Shown here piece by piece: positions 25,404 to 33,914 of a stretch of DNA of 64,000 bases; within the stretch, counting starts at the first letter, position 1; each line of letters begins with the position of its first letter. Origin of the DNA: JABCZZ01 sp964454545 (GTDB taxonomy: Bacteria; Pseudomonadota; Alphaproteobacteria; Rickettsiales; JABCZZ01); the NCBI GenBank assembly GCA_964454545.1, contig CAYVTI010000003.1:27790-91789 (forward strand). The letters are read 5' to 3'. A model generated the notes under the pieces. The model did not search any database and was not told where the DNA came from. It worked only from the letters and a program-made list of their open reading frames with translations. Both the position numbers and the translations under genes were made by a program.

Positions 25404-27791
25404 TTATATACGGCGGATAGTGATTTCCAGTGGTTCTTCGGTCGCTTTATTCTTCAGGGAGAAGCTGATAAGTCCGTTGTTTCCCGCATGCACACGTGTC
25501 TGCAAAGACTTACCTTTCCTGTCACGGCTCGTTACCCGGTATTCCGCTCCGGCGTCGCCTTTCCATACCATGTTGCCCTTTCCATATCCGTCGGCATCGA
25601 ATTCTACATCGCCGCCATTGCGATGAAGGTTCTTTATTTTCCAGTTGCTCTGGACGAGATACATTTTTCCGCTTGCGTTCCGGCCTTTATGCACAACCAT
25701 GTATATGTCCTCGGCGGCTGGGTCCAGCGCCACGTAAAGGCTATCGTTGAAAACATGCTGTCCCATGACGCCGCGCGAAGCATTGAAATCAATGCTCAGA
25801 TCGGTGGCATCGTCAAAGCGTAAGGTCTCCAGGTTGCCGCGATTCTTAATGTGCCAGGCATGTTCACCCTCCGGAATGATCTCCGTAGTGTAGAACCCGT
25901 TAGCTATAGCAGCGTAATCGCTTGCGGTGATCGGGATGAGATCCTGCGTGCGCGCATAATCCAGATTGTCTTTGATAGCGCTAACCCCTGCTTCCTTTTG
26001 TCCGGAAAACATGTGGAAATAAAGATTGAACGGGCTGACGCGGATCGGCTTATTGGTATTTTCAACCGTGGCCTGGAGATATTTATAACCATAGAATCGG
26101 TCAGTCCATTCGTCAGTATAGGTTTCTTCATTACTGTTGGAGGAGAATATCTGGCGTTCCTTGCCGATTTTTATGCCGATCGGCGCCACGAAGGAATAAG
26201 ACGGATATTCGCCGTCGAAGCGTGAATCTCCCCCGTTAATATTAAGCAGGCCCGCCTTACGTGTCATCGCTATCGCGGCTTCAAAGGGGCTGGTATCGCC
26301 CGGCCATTGCAACAGGATAATCTTCTTGTCAGGCGGTGACAATCTTTTTACGGTTGCAACCGAGGTATAGATTTCCTGTTTCAGATCGAACGGCGTGCAG
26401 GCGTAGCTGCGCGGCATGTAGCCGTACTCTTTTAATATTTCGTCTTCTGATTTTATCTTTTTATAAGGTAAAAGCTGATCCGTTTCCTTTTCGTTCTTGC
26501 TGGCTTCATGCGCATTGCCCAGCGAGGAGTCTACATGGATTTCCGGCCACCTGTCGTTATTATAAAGCACCTTGTTTTTTAACAGGCTGACAGCCGAAAA
26601 TCTTTCTGCTGGCTTGAGCGGATAGTATTTAAGGTAAGGTTTTTCTTTTTCCGGCGTATAGTCTTCAAAGAAATGCCAGTACAAAGGGTGGCTGTAGGTA
26701 TGGCTACTCGGCTCCACATTGGGCAGCGCAAAAATCCTGCGGGCGACGATTTCGCTGTCCGGCACGGCGAAGCAATCCGGATCGACGTCTTCGCTAATTA
26801 GTCCGACGCTGAAGGCGAAATCCGGGTAATTCTTCAGTATTTCCCTGTAAATCACGTCCGCCGACAGGGTGCTTGTCTTATTATATCGTTCTATTTCCGA
26901 TATGTTGTTCCAGCCGTCGCCATCTATATGCGCGTAAAATATCCGTCGCCCGTCCAGGGTGGTGGTGTCAGGGATGGGGACGGTTTTGATATTGAGCGAC
27001 CTGCTCAGGAACAGGAAGGGATTAATAATCCACTCGAATTCATCATCCTCTACTATTTTTGTTTCCTTGCCGGCTGAATGTTCCTTTATCTTCTTTTTTA
27101 AGGCTATTTCTTCGAGGAAGATATATCCTTGCGCGGCAAATCCGCCGTTAGGGCTGGTTATCACCATATCAAAATTCGCATTGTTATCAGTTGAATCGCT
27201 GATATGCATCCGCAGATGGCTTACACTTTTGCTTCCCGGCAGGATGTGAAATCCGGGAATTTCAGGAAAGGGCGGTTTGAGTTTCCGCTCAAAGCCTACC
27301 ATGCTTTTATCTATATAAGTAATTTCCGCATTATAGGTAAACTGGTTCCAGCCCGCGTCGTCCTGCACCCCTATATATCCCAGGATTGCATTCCATGCCT
27401 GTATGATGTTGTGGTCTTTAAGATACGCCTTCTGAATACCGGGATCCCCCATGATTATCAGCTTCTTTCCCTGGCGGGTGATGTTTTTGAGCCAGTTCAG
27501 GTAGGCATGGATGTCGGGGACTTTAGTTCCCGGATTAAACCATATCACGACTCCTGCCACATCATCTCCCAATGCGGGAAGCGGTGAATGAATATCGTAG
27601 TAATTGATGTCATATCCCAGGTGATTGGCGGGCATTTCCAGAAAATTATGAATATTAGACGCTCTTGGGGTTGGCTCGACATGGCTGTCATAGAGGGCGG
27701 CAAGAATGCGGGCTACCGGCTTTTCTACGGCAAAACTGTTATAGGGCTGGAATAGGAGAAATAGGGCGGCGGTGAAAAATATCTTTTTCAT
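25404..27791 (-). CDS. pelA: PelA, Pel polysaccharide deacetylase without hydrolase domain
   Basis: A periplasmic enzyme that deacetylates the Pel polymer. The ATG at 27791 overlaps the epimerase stop (ATGA) and gives a clean signal peptide (MKKIFFTAALFLLFQPYNSF). The mature protein begins with the flavodoxin/amidotransferase-like module (VARILAALYDSH to GDPGIQKAYLKDHNI). It continues with the deacetylase, where YAHIDGDGW holds the metal-binding Asp and SHTYSHPLYW the His-x3-His pair, and ends in a beta-rich domain. Pseudomonas PelA (about 950 residues) has an N-terminal endo-alpha-1,4-N-acetylgalactosaminidase domain ahead of these. That domain is missing here (795 residues). Confidence 0.93.
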   Translation of the reverse strand: MKKIFFTAALFLLFQPYNSFAVEKPVARILAALYDSHVEPTPRASNIHNFLEMPANHLGYDINYYDIHSPLPALGDDVAGVVIWFNPGTKVPDIHAYLNWLKNITRQGKKLIIMGDPGIQKAYLKDHNIIQAWNAILGYIGVQDDAGWNQFTYNAEITYIDKSMVGFERKLKPPFPEIPGFHILPGSKSVSHLRMHISDSTDNNANFDMVITSPNGGFAAQGYIFLEEIALKKKIKEHSAGKETKIVEDDEFEWIINPFLFLSRSLNIKTVPIPDTTTLDGRRIFYAHIDGDGWNNISEIERYNKTSTLSADVIYREILKNYPDFAFSVGLISEDVDPDCFAVPDSEIVARRIFALPNVEPSSHTYSHPLYWHFFEDYTPEKEKPYLKYYPLKPAERFSAVSLLKNKVLYNNDRWPEIHVDSSLGNAHEASKNEKETDQLLPYKKIKSEDEILKEYGYMPRSYACTPFDLKQEIYTSVATVKRLSPPDKKIILLQWPGDTSPFEAAIAMTRKAGLLNINGGDSRFDGEYPSYSFVAPIGIKIGKERQIFSSNSNEETYTDEWTDRFYGYKYLQATVENTNKPIRVSPFNLYFHMFSGQKEAGVSAIKDNLDYARTQDLIPITASDYAAIANGFYTTEIIPEGEHAWHIKNRGNLETLRFDDATDLSIDFNASRGVMGQHVFNDSLYVALDPAAEDIYMVVHKGRNASGKMYLVQSNWKIKNLHRNGGDVEFDADGYGKGNMVWKGDAGAEYRVTSRDRKGKSLQTRVHAGNNGLISFSLKNKATEEPLEITIRRI

Positions 27792-28711
27792 AATGCCTTT
27801 AATGTCCATTCCAGGCCGTTTTGCAAAAGAGTGCTTGCGGTGAATCCTATCTCTCTCCGGCTTAATTCCGGGTTGCCAGCGGAGAAACGTATGTCTCCCG
27901 CGCGTCTTTCACTGTAGGATATTGCGGATTCTGATCGGGTCACTGTGCGGATGATATGAGCCAGCTCGTTGATCGAGGTCTGTATGCCGGTGCAGAGGTT
28001 GTATACGCCGTAGCTGGTTTTCTTTTCCTCAAGCGCGCGTATGGCCATGAGAAGGCCGCGGGCGATGTCGCCGACATAGATGAAGTCGCGTGTCTGCAGG
28101 CCGTCGCCATATATGGTGACCGGCATGTGCCGCCTCATGCGGTTGGCGAAAATCGAAATCACACCGGAATAAGGGTTCGCGGGATCCTGCCTCGGGCCGT
28201 ATACGTTGAAAAAGCGCAGGCCCGCGGCCGGTATGCCGTGTATGGTGTGGGCGATGCGCGCCTGCATCTCGCAGACAAGCTTGTCCACTCCGTAAGCGGA
28301 AAGCGGCGAGCAGGGAACGGTTTCCTTAAGCGGGATGTCGGGGCAGTCGCCATAGGCGGCCGCCGAGGACGCGAATACGACTGGCAGGGGGCGCTTTTTC
28401 TTCACGAGCGCGTCAAACAGCGCTACCGCGCCGCTCTGATTGACCTGGTGGGTCCTGAGCCAGTTTTCCGCCGACTGCTGCACCGAGACGATGGCGGCGA
28501 GGTGGAAGCAGCCGTCAACGGACCCTATTATGGTGTCAAAGATGCCGGGTGTGGTGATGTCTTCCACTATAAGCTTTACATGCGAGGGGATGTTTTCGCG
28601 TTTCCCGGTTGAAAGATTATCGATGACGGTCACGCCGTGACCGTTCTTCAAAAGTAATTCCACTAAATGCGAGCCGATAAAGCCGCAACCGCCTGTGACC
28701 AGATAATGCAT
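27788..28711 (-). CDS. NAD-dependent UDP-sugar 4-epimerase, PelX-like
   Basis: A 307-residue extended short-chain dehydrogenase. The N-terminal Rossmann loop is GGCGFIGSHLVE; the catalytic Ser/Tyr/Lys set sits in ASSAAAYG and the YGVDK motif; FFNVYGPRQDPANPYSG is typical of UDP-glucose/GlcNAc 4-epimerases. It is the first gene of the Pel operon and overlaps pelA by four bases. PelX of Pseudomonas protegens, also pel-linked, interconverts UDP-GlcNAc and UDP-GalNAc to supply Pel precursor. The same role is inferred here from position. UDP-glucuronate or UDP-glucose specificity cannot be excluded by reading. Confidence 0.9.
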   Translation of the reverse strand: MHYLVTGGCGFIGSHLVELLLKNGHGVTVIDNLSTGKRENIPSHVKLIVEDITTPGIFDTIIGSVDGCFHLAAIVSVQQSAENWLRTHQVNQSGAVALFDALVKKKRPLPVVFASSAAAYGDCPDIPLKETVPCSPLSAYGVDKLVCEMQARIAHTIHGIPAAGLRFFNVYGPRQDPANPYSGVISIFANRMRRHMPVTIYGDGLQTRDFIYVGDIARGLLMAIRALEEKKTSYGVYNLCTGIQTSINELAHIIRTVTRSESAISYSERRAGDIRFSAGNPELSRREIGFTASTLLQNGLEWTLKAL

Positions 28712-29244
28712 AATTCTGTCAATATAATCTTATAGGGTTAAAATAAGGTGAATCTTTGCAGCATAATTGTTCCCGGGCGTTATGCGATGCCCGGAATTAA
28801 TCCTGCCGGACGGCGGAACTTAATTTGCATTGCGTAAGGAAACAATTATTTTGACACGAAAGAAAGCCCCATCTTCTATATGCGCTGCCAGAACGATTAA
28901 GTCAGGACAATATACAGATATTTAATTACAATTTCCAGAGGAAACAGGATAAAAGTTAATGCGCATTAACATCAAGTGACTGCAGGGGCTGTGTTATTGC
29001 CGGGTTAAGGGCAATAATTTGACCTCTTTCGCGACTGATAGCGTATCTTTTTGTTTTTCCTCGCCCCCCTTTAGGGGGAGAGGGGGAATCTTTTACAACC
29101 GCTTGCCCGTACAGTCGCGAGAGAAGTCTAATATACCGCGCCAGACGGCGCTCTTGCCGGATGCCAGCTTGCGCTAAAATAAATAGTAAAAGCAAATACC
29201 TATTCATTCAATTGTCCAGAACTGAGGTTAATTACGTCAATTGC
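28712..29244. other. Pel operon upstream region with inverted repeats
   Basis: No gene is supported. Close to the operon start lies the inverted repeat CCGGGC/GCCCGG (28773-28778 and 28789-28794), 60-85 bases ahead of the epimerase start on the minus strand; it could be an operator or a leader hairpin. Further out is a long fold-back whose arms are 29024-29037 (CTCTTTCGCGACTG) and 29112-29125 (CAGTCGCGAGAGAA), enclosing a G/C hairpin CCCCCCTTTAGGGGG at about 29062-29078. An 83-codon open frame across it is an artefact of this repeat. No convincing sigma-70 hexamer pair was found. Confidence 0.5.
28773..28794 (-). promoter_or_regulatory. Inverted repeat in the Pel operon leader
   Basis: CCGGGC...GCCCGG with a 10-base centre, extended by flanking TT/AA, 62-83 bases ahead of the first operon gene on the coding strand. 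It has no T-run, so an operator or 5'-UTR hairpin is more likely than an attenuator. The binding protein is unknown. Confidence 0.4.
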
Positions 29245-29835
29245 TTACCGTCCGCTCGGTCCCACGATGAAGCGTGAGTTTTCAAGACTGGCCTTACGGT
29301 CTTTTTCCACTTTCTGCGGATCAAAAAAGCCCATACGTTTTGTTCCGGTGTCACGCGCCGCAATATATACGCCCGCAGGTTGTGTGGCGATATTGGCGAG
29401 CGTGTAGCGTAGCGTTTCCACGCCGTCGCTTTCATGTTTCCTGTGCATGGAAAGCGGTACCATCGCGCCTGCAAATACTACCACTTTATCACCGTCTCCC
29501 AGCTCTGCCTGTAATGCGGTGGAGTTCTTTACCATGGCATCGGTGCCGTGGGTGATAACAAAAAACCTGTGATCATCCTCTTTTATGAGTTTCGCGAGCG
29601 CTTGTATGTCATCCGGGGTAAAGAGCTGGCTGTCTTTGACAAAGCGATCTTCTTCCCACCTGCCCCAGGTAAAGCCGTCCACGTTCTTATGGTTAGGCAT
29701 GGATGCCACTGCAGGCATGATAAGGCTTTTATCACCCTTTAGCGTATCCACAAACTTAGGAGGATTCTTCGGATCTGCGTAAGGTTCCGAATCTATCGTG
29801 CCGCCCGTGCGGATGAGCAGTATCCTGTTGTCCAT
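29245..29835 (-). CDS. Single-domain asparaginase-like protein
   Basis: 196 residues matching the N-terminal domain of type I/II L-asparaginases. The first catalytic Thr is in RTGGTIDS (residues 9-16), the second Thr-Asp in ITHGTDAM (about residue 95), and the Lys-region equivalent is AGAMVPLSMHRKHESDG. Normal asparaginases are about 330 residues and need a C-terminal domain that completes the active site of a neighbouring subunit; that domain is absent. The frame ends cleanly and no continuation is seen downstream. Stand-alone asparaginase-domain proteins are known in bacteria, but their activity is uncertain. Confidence 0.82.
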   Translation of the reverse strand: MDNRILLIRTGGTIDSEPYADPKNPPKFVDTLKGDKSLIMPAVASMPNHKNVDGFTWGRWEEDRFVKDSQLFTPDDIQALAKLIKEDDHRFFVITHGTDAMVKNSTALQAELGDGDKVVVFAGAMVPLSMHRKHESDGVETLRYTLANIATQPAGVYIAARDTGTKRMGFFDPQKVEKDRKASLENSRFIVGPSGR

Positions 29836-29925
29836 ATTCCAAGCGCCAAATAATACTTCCGCATTATGCCTGAAATGCCAAATGGTTGCAATGGACTAAT
29901 AGATCGAGCAACAAGAACAAAATAG

Positions 29926-30240
29926 TTAATTCACTGGATTTCTTAGAAAATAGAACCATACTGCCACCATCAGGTTGACCGATACCAGCAGTGTCGCCGC
30001 GACATGCCACGGCGTGAGGCTGGCGCCTTCGGCAAGTAGAATCGCGCCTGCCGGCCCGAACAGGCATATGACCGTGAAAACCACCAGCCAGCGCGCTTTC
30101 GCATGGGCGAAGTTCACTGTCCAGCCGAACGATGGATTAGGTTTTGGCACGATGATTCGCGGATCTTTCGCGCAGTTATAACCCCATGCGTTCCAATGCG
30201 CCGGATCTTGCCATAACCTGTCGAATTGTTCAGGAGTCAT
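29926..30240 (-). CDS. Small membrane protein with DUF5808-like motif
   Basis: 104 residues. The N-terminal half has WNAWGYNCAKDPRIIVPKP and FGWTVNFAHAKAR, which resembles the DUF5808 pattern (NPxDPRxFVPK followed by GWTLNFA). Two membrane helices follow: WLVVFTVICLFGPAGAILLA and WHVAATLLVSVNLMVAVWFY. The function is unknown. It lies 15 bases upstream of the dienelactone-hydrolase-like gene stop on the same strand, and may be transcribed with it. Confidence 0.75.
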   Translation of the reverse strand: MTPEQFDRLWQDPAHWNAWGYNCAKDPRIIVPKPNPSFGWTVNFAHAKARWLVVFTVICLFGPAGAILLAEGASLTPWHVAATLLVSVNLMVAVWFYFLRNPVN

Positions 30241-30255
30241 AAAGTCACAGAAAAC

Positions 30256-31041
30256 TTATTTAAATACCCGCTTCAGGAATTTTTCAAACTCCGCCCATGA
30301 TTTTTTATCGGCCTCTGCATTATAGGCCATGCCCTTGCTATTGTCGTTACCGGACGCGGGGTTGGTGAAGGCATGCACCGCGCCGGGATAAGAGACAAAT
30401 TTCAAATCCACTTTGGCGCCGCTCATCTCTTTTTTAAACGCCGCCACTTCCGCAGGCGGCACGAAAGGATCATCCGCGCCGTGCATGACGAGCACGGGGC
30501 CCTTGATATTCTTCGCGTCCTCCGGCATCGGCGTTGCCAGCCCGCCGTGGAAGCTTGCCGTGCCGGAAAGCGGCGCGCCGCTTCGTGCGAACTCGAGCGC
30601 GGCGGTGCCGCCGAAGCAGTATCCCATTACCAGCATTTTCGCCGGGTTTACCTCTTTCATCATGGAGAGTTTGTCATACGCAGCACGTACGCGCGCGCGC
30701 AGCAGCTTGCGATCGCCTTTATATTTTCCGGAGAGCTTCGCCGCTTCATCCGTGTCGGCGGGGCGCACGCCTTCGCCATATATATCAGCGGCAAAAGCGA
30801 CATATCCTTCTTTCGCCAGCTCGTCGGCCTTGTCCCGGGTGAACTGGCTGATGCCCATCCAGTCGTGCACGATGACGATTCCCGGGCGCGGCATTCTTAT
30901 CCTGTCGTCATAGGCGACATATCCCTCTAAAGTTGCTCCGTCGCCTGATGTGTAATTGACAGTCTGGCCTTTTACTGCGGCCATCGCGTTGCCCGTTATC
31001 ATGGCTGAGCTTAACAAAGCCAGCAGGATCATTTTGATCAT
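30256..31041 (-). CDS. Secreted dienelactone hydrolase family protein
   Basis: An alpha/beta hydrolase. GGAG seven bases before the ATG at 31041 decides the start and gives a signal peptide (MIKMILLALLSSAMITGNAMA). The nucleophile elbow is GYCFGG (Cys as nucleophile, as in dienelactone hydrolases), the acid is in MHGADDPFVPP, and the His in GAVHAFTNP. The sequence PGIVIVHDWMGISQFTRDKADELA is typical of the family. The substrate is unknown; periplasmic ester or lactone hydrolysis is inferred. It is divergent from the aldo/keto reductase gene. Confidence 0.9.
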   Translation of the reverse strand: MIKMILLALLSSAMITGNAMAAVKGQTVNYTSGDGATLEGYVAYDDRIRMPRPGIVIVHDWMGISQFTRDKADELAKEGYVAFAADIYGEGVRPADTDEAAKLSGKYKGDRKLLRARVRAAYDKLSMMKEVNPAKMLVMGYCFGGTAALEFARSGAPLSGTASFHGGLATPMPEDAKNIKGPVLVMHGADDPFVPPAEVAAFKKEMSGAKVDLKFVSYPGAVHAFTNPASGNDNSKGMAYNAEADKKSWAEFEKFLKRVFK

Positions 31042-31093
31042 TGTATTCTCCATCCATTATTGACAGAATACTTCTCATAAGAGGTGATTTACT

Positions 31094-31918
31094 ATGAAAT
31101 ATCTCGACATGCAAGGGGCGCCGTTTCCCGCCCTGGGTTTTGGCACGTGGCGGCTGGATGGCGGGGCTTGCGTGGACGCGGTGAAGATGGCGCTTGACAT
31201 GGGCTACCACCACATAGACACGGCGCAGGTTTACGGGAACGAAGCCGAGGTAGGGCAGGCGGCAAGCGAGTCGGGAATAGATCGCAAGGCATTATTTATC
31301 ACCACGAAATTGTGGACGACCAACTTTACTTCTGATCGCGTCGCCTCTTCAATGGAAGAATCGCTGGAGAGGCTCCGCACGGAGTATGTCGATCTCCTGC
31401 TGATGCACTGGCCGAACCCGGAAGTGCCGCTTTCGGAGACGTTTGCGGCCATGCGGGAGCTTATGCGCAAGGGGAAGGCCAGGGCCATCGGCGTGAGTAA
31501 TTTCCCGGTGAGTCTGATGCGCGAGGCGGTGGAAAAACATGGCGCGCCCGTCGCCTGCAACCAGGTGGAATACCACGCGCTGCTTTCGCAACATGCGGTG
31601 CTGGGCTATGCGCGTGCGCATAATATCATCGTTACCGCTTATCGCCCGCTGGCGCGCCCCACACTCGCTCATCATCCCATGCTGCAGGAGATCGGCCGCA
31701 GATACGGTAAAACGGCGGCGCAGATCGCATTGCGCTGGCTTATCCAGCAGGAAGGAGTCGCTGTTATCCCGAAAGCCGCAAGCGGGAAACATGCGAGGTC
31801 CAATTTTGAGATATTCGATTTCTCGCTCTCCGAGAGCGACATGCGCATGATTGCAGCTTTGAGCAACAATACGCGCAGCGTCAACCCGGATTTCGCGCCG
31901 CAGTGGGATGCCGCGTAG
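31094..31918 (+). CDS. Aldo/keto reductase
   Basis: A 274-residue NADPH-dependent oxidoreductase. Family signatures are LGFGTWRLDG, GYHHIDTAQVYGNEAEVG (catalytic Asp and Tyr), the catalytic Lys in ITTKLW, LLLMHWPNP with the His, and GVSNFPVSLM. The C-terminal cofactor region is VAVIPKAASGKHARSNFEIFDF. It is similar to the 2,5-diketo-gluconate reductase group; the substrate is not determined. The start is preceded by AAGAGGTG (31079-31086). Confidence 0.94.
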   Translation: MKYLDMQGAPFPALGFGTWRLDGGACVDAVKMALDMGYHHIDTAQVYGNEAEVGQAASESGIDRKALFITTKLWTTNFTSDRVASSMEESLERLRTEYVDLLLMHWPNPEVPLSETFAAMRELMRKGKARAIGVSNFPVSLMREAVEKHGAPVACNQVEYHALLSQHAVLGYARAHNIIVTAYRPLARPTLAHHPMLQEIGRRYGKTAAQIALRWLIQQEGVAVIPKAASGKHARSNFEIFDFSLSESDMRMIAALSNNTRSVNPDFAPQWDAA

Positions 31919-32015
31919 TAGCATTTATCCGTAATTTATGTTGCCATACGGTTTTCATACCGTAAACTTATGCCTAATTCCCGTAAATGCACATTCTGTT
32001 ATTAAAAAGGGGCCT

Positions 32016-33899
32016 ATGATGAATAAATCAGGTATCGGACGACTGTTTCTCGTGGCGATTGCCCTCGTATTTTTCACATTGGCGCCGCGTGCCGACTGCG
32101 CAGATACCAAGCCGCCGCCCACCATACAGGACAAGGATATCCTGAGTTACATCCAGGAAGTGATTAACTGGCGGCGCGCCATCGTCGACAGCGATCTGCC
32201 TCCGGACAATGCGCGCGTCGCTCTCCTCAAGGATTCCTTGCGGCAGGATTCCCAGAAGGCGCTTAGAAGCGCGTTCGATTTCGCGCATGCGGAAGCAACC
32301 CTGCTGGAGGAAGGCAAAACGGCGGGCGAGGATAATGCGAAGAACAACAGCCGCCACAATACGCTGGTTAAAAGGATAGAGGAAACCACCCAGCGTATCG
32401 ACGATCTGCAGGCGCAGCTGGACGCCACGACGCCGACTGACGTGGCGCAGCGCGAGAAGCTCGCCGGGGAGCTGAAGGTGGAGAAGGCGCATCTGGAGCT
32501 GCTTAATAATTTTATGACTATTTTCAGCATCAATGAGAATGACGATACGGGGCTTATAGGCGCCATCAACAAGCTCTCCTATTCCATCCTCGGCGATCTG
32601 AACGAGCCGCCGCCAGGGGGCGCTCCCAAGCAGGACAACAATAAGGAAAATACAATGCTGCCGACGGGGAATGACAACGTGATCGGTGTTATCTCCGACG
32701 TCCTCGCCCTTACCCGGAAGAAGCAGGCGATCGACGCGCTTATCAAGCAGACGGATGATTTGAGCGCCAGCACCCGCAACCTGATAGCCGTCATGAGAGG
32801 ATTATTGCAGGAGGCCATACAGGAAGGAAACGCGCTTGCCGATGCGCCGGTTGCAACCGATGCCAAAAGCCTGGCGCAGCACCGCCGCGATCTGGATGCA
32901 TGGTCGCGTAAATACAAGCAGCTTTCCGCTGCGGTTATCCCGCTGGGGCAGATTTCCTCGCTGCTGGATACCAGCACCAGCAGCTTGAAAGAATGGAACG
33001 ACATCCTGAATCAAGAATGGAACAAGCTGTTCCGCCATTTCATCTGGAGGCTCAGCATCCTCTGCGTGTCGCTGCTGATACCGTTTGTTTTCTCAAGCCT
33101 GGCGCACCGCGGGATCATCCGCTACGTCAATGACAACAGCCGCATACGCCAGCTCAATGTGGTGAGACAGGTGGCGTTTGTGACCTTGCTGACGCTCGTT
33201 ATTTTCCTCAACTTCTTCACCGAGTTCGGATCGCTTGCGACCTATGCCGGATTCCTGACGGCGGGTCTCGCCGTGGCGTTGCAGACGGTGCTGGTGTCGC
33301 TTACCGCGCACTTCTTCTTTTTCGGGAGGTTCGGCGCGCGCGCGGGCGACCGCGTCACCATTTCCGGGGTAACGGGAGATGTCGTTCAGGTCGGAATGCT
33401 GCGCCTCTATCTCATGGAACTGATCGGAGAAGAGGGCGCCCTTCGTCCTTCGGGAAAAATTGTCGCCTTTCCCAATTCCGTGCTTTTTAATCCAACCGCT
33501 TTCTCCAAGCAGATCGTCGGCACGAATTACATCTGGAAGGATCTGGCCTTCCAGCTCGATCCCAACAGTGATTTTACCGCGGCCACTGCCATCGTCATGA
33601 CGGCAGTCAATTCCGTGTACCAGGAATATAAAAACCTGATCGAGCGCCAGCATATCACCCTCGAGAGATCGACCAACCTGCTGGTTGACGTGCCAGCGCC
33701 CAGAAATGAGATAAGCCTCAAGGAGCCGGGACTCATCTGCACGGTGCATTACCCGGTGATTATCGACCGCGCGGCGAAGATATACCAGGAGATACTGCTC
33801 AAGCTTATGAAGGCTTTTGAGAATAACAAGGACTTCAAGCTCATACTCACGAATCCGCTTAAGATAGTAAACGCGAAAGACGCTTTCAGGATCGAGTGA
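32016..33899 (+). CDS. MscS-family mechanosensitive channel with long periplasmic N-terminus
   Basis: The ATG at 32016 follows AAAAAGGGG and gives a signal peptide (SGIGRLFLVAIALVFFTLAP). Residues about 30-340 form a charged, coiled-coil-rich periplasmic region. Three membrane segments follow (about 343, 386 and 406), the last being the pore helix GFLTAGLAVALQTVLVSLTA. The MscS beta domain comes next (GDRVTISGVTGDVVQVGMLR, then GKIVAFPNSVLF). Such channels release solutes on hypo-osmotic shock. It is followed immediately by the OYE gene on the same strand, so the two are likely co-transcribed. Confidence 0.92.
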   Translation: MMNKSGIGRLFLVAIALVFFTLAPRADCADTKPPPTIQDKDILSYIQEVINWRRAIVDSDLPPDNARVALLKDSLRQDSQKALRSAFDFAHAEATLLEEGKTAGEDNAKNNSRHNTLVKRIEETTQRIDDLQAQLDATTPTDVAQREKLAGELKVEKAHLELLNNFMTIFSINENDDTGLIGAINKLSYSILGDLNEPPPGGAPKQDNNKENTMLPTGNDNVIGVISDVLALTRKKQAIDALIKQTDDLSASTRNLIAVMRGLLQEAIQEGNALADAPVATDAKSLAQHRRDLDAWSRKYKQLSAAVIPLGQISSLLDTSTSSLKEWNDILNQEWNKLFRHFIWRLSILCVSLLIPFVFSSLAHRGIIRYVNDNSRIRQLNVVRQVAFVTLLTLVIFLNFFTEFGSLATYAGFLTAGLAVALQTVLVSLTAHFFFFGRFGARAGDRVTISGVTGDVVQVGMLRLYLMELIGEEGALRPSGKIVAFPNSVLFNPTAFSKQIVGTNYIWKDLAFQLDPNSDFTAATAIVMTAVNSVYQEYKNLIERQHITLERSTNLLVDVPAPRNEISLKEPGLICTVHYPVIIDRAAKIYQEILLKLMKAFENNKDFKLILTNPLKIVNAKDAFRIE

Positions 33900-33914
33900 A
33901 TGCAAGAAAAGAAG

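Noticed and set aside
28956..29207. 83-codon minus-strand frame upstream of the Pel operon
   Set aside because: It spans the long inverted repeat and the CCCCCC/GGGGG hairpin; it has a hydrophobic start by chance but no family or ribosome support.
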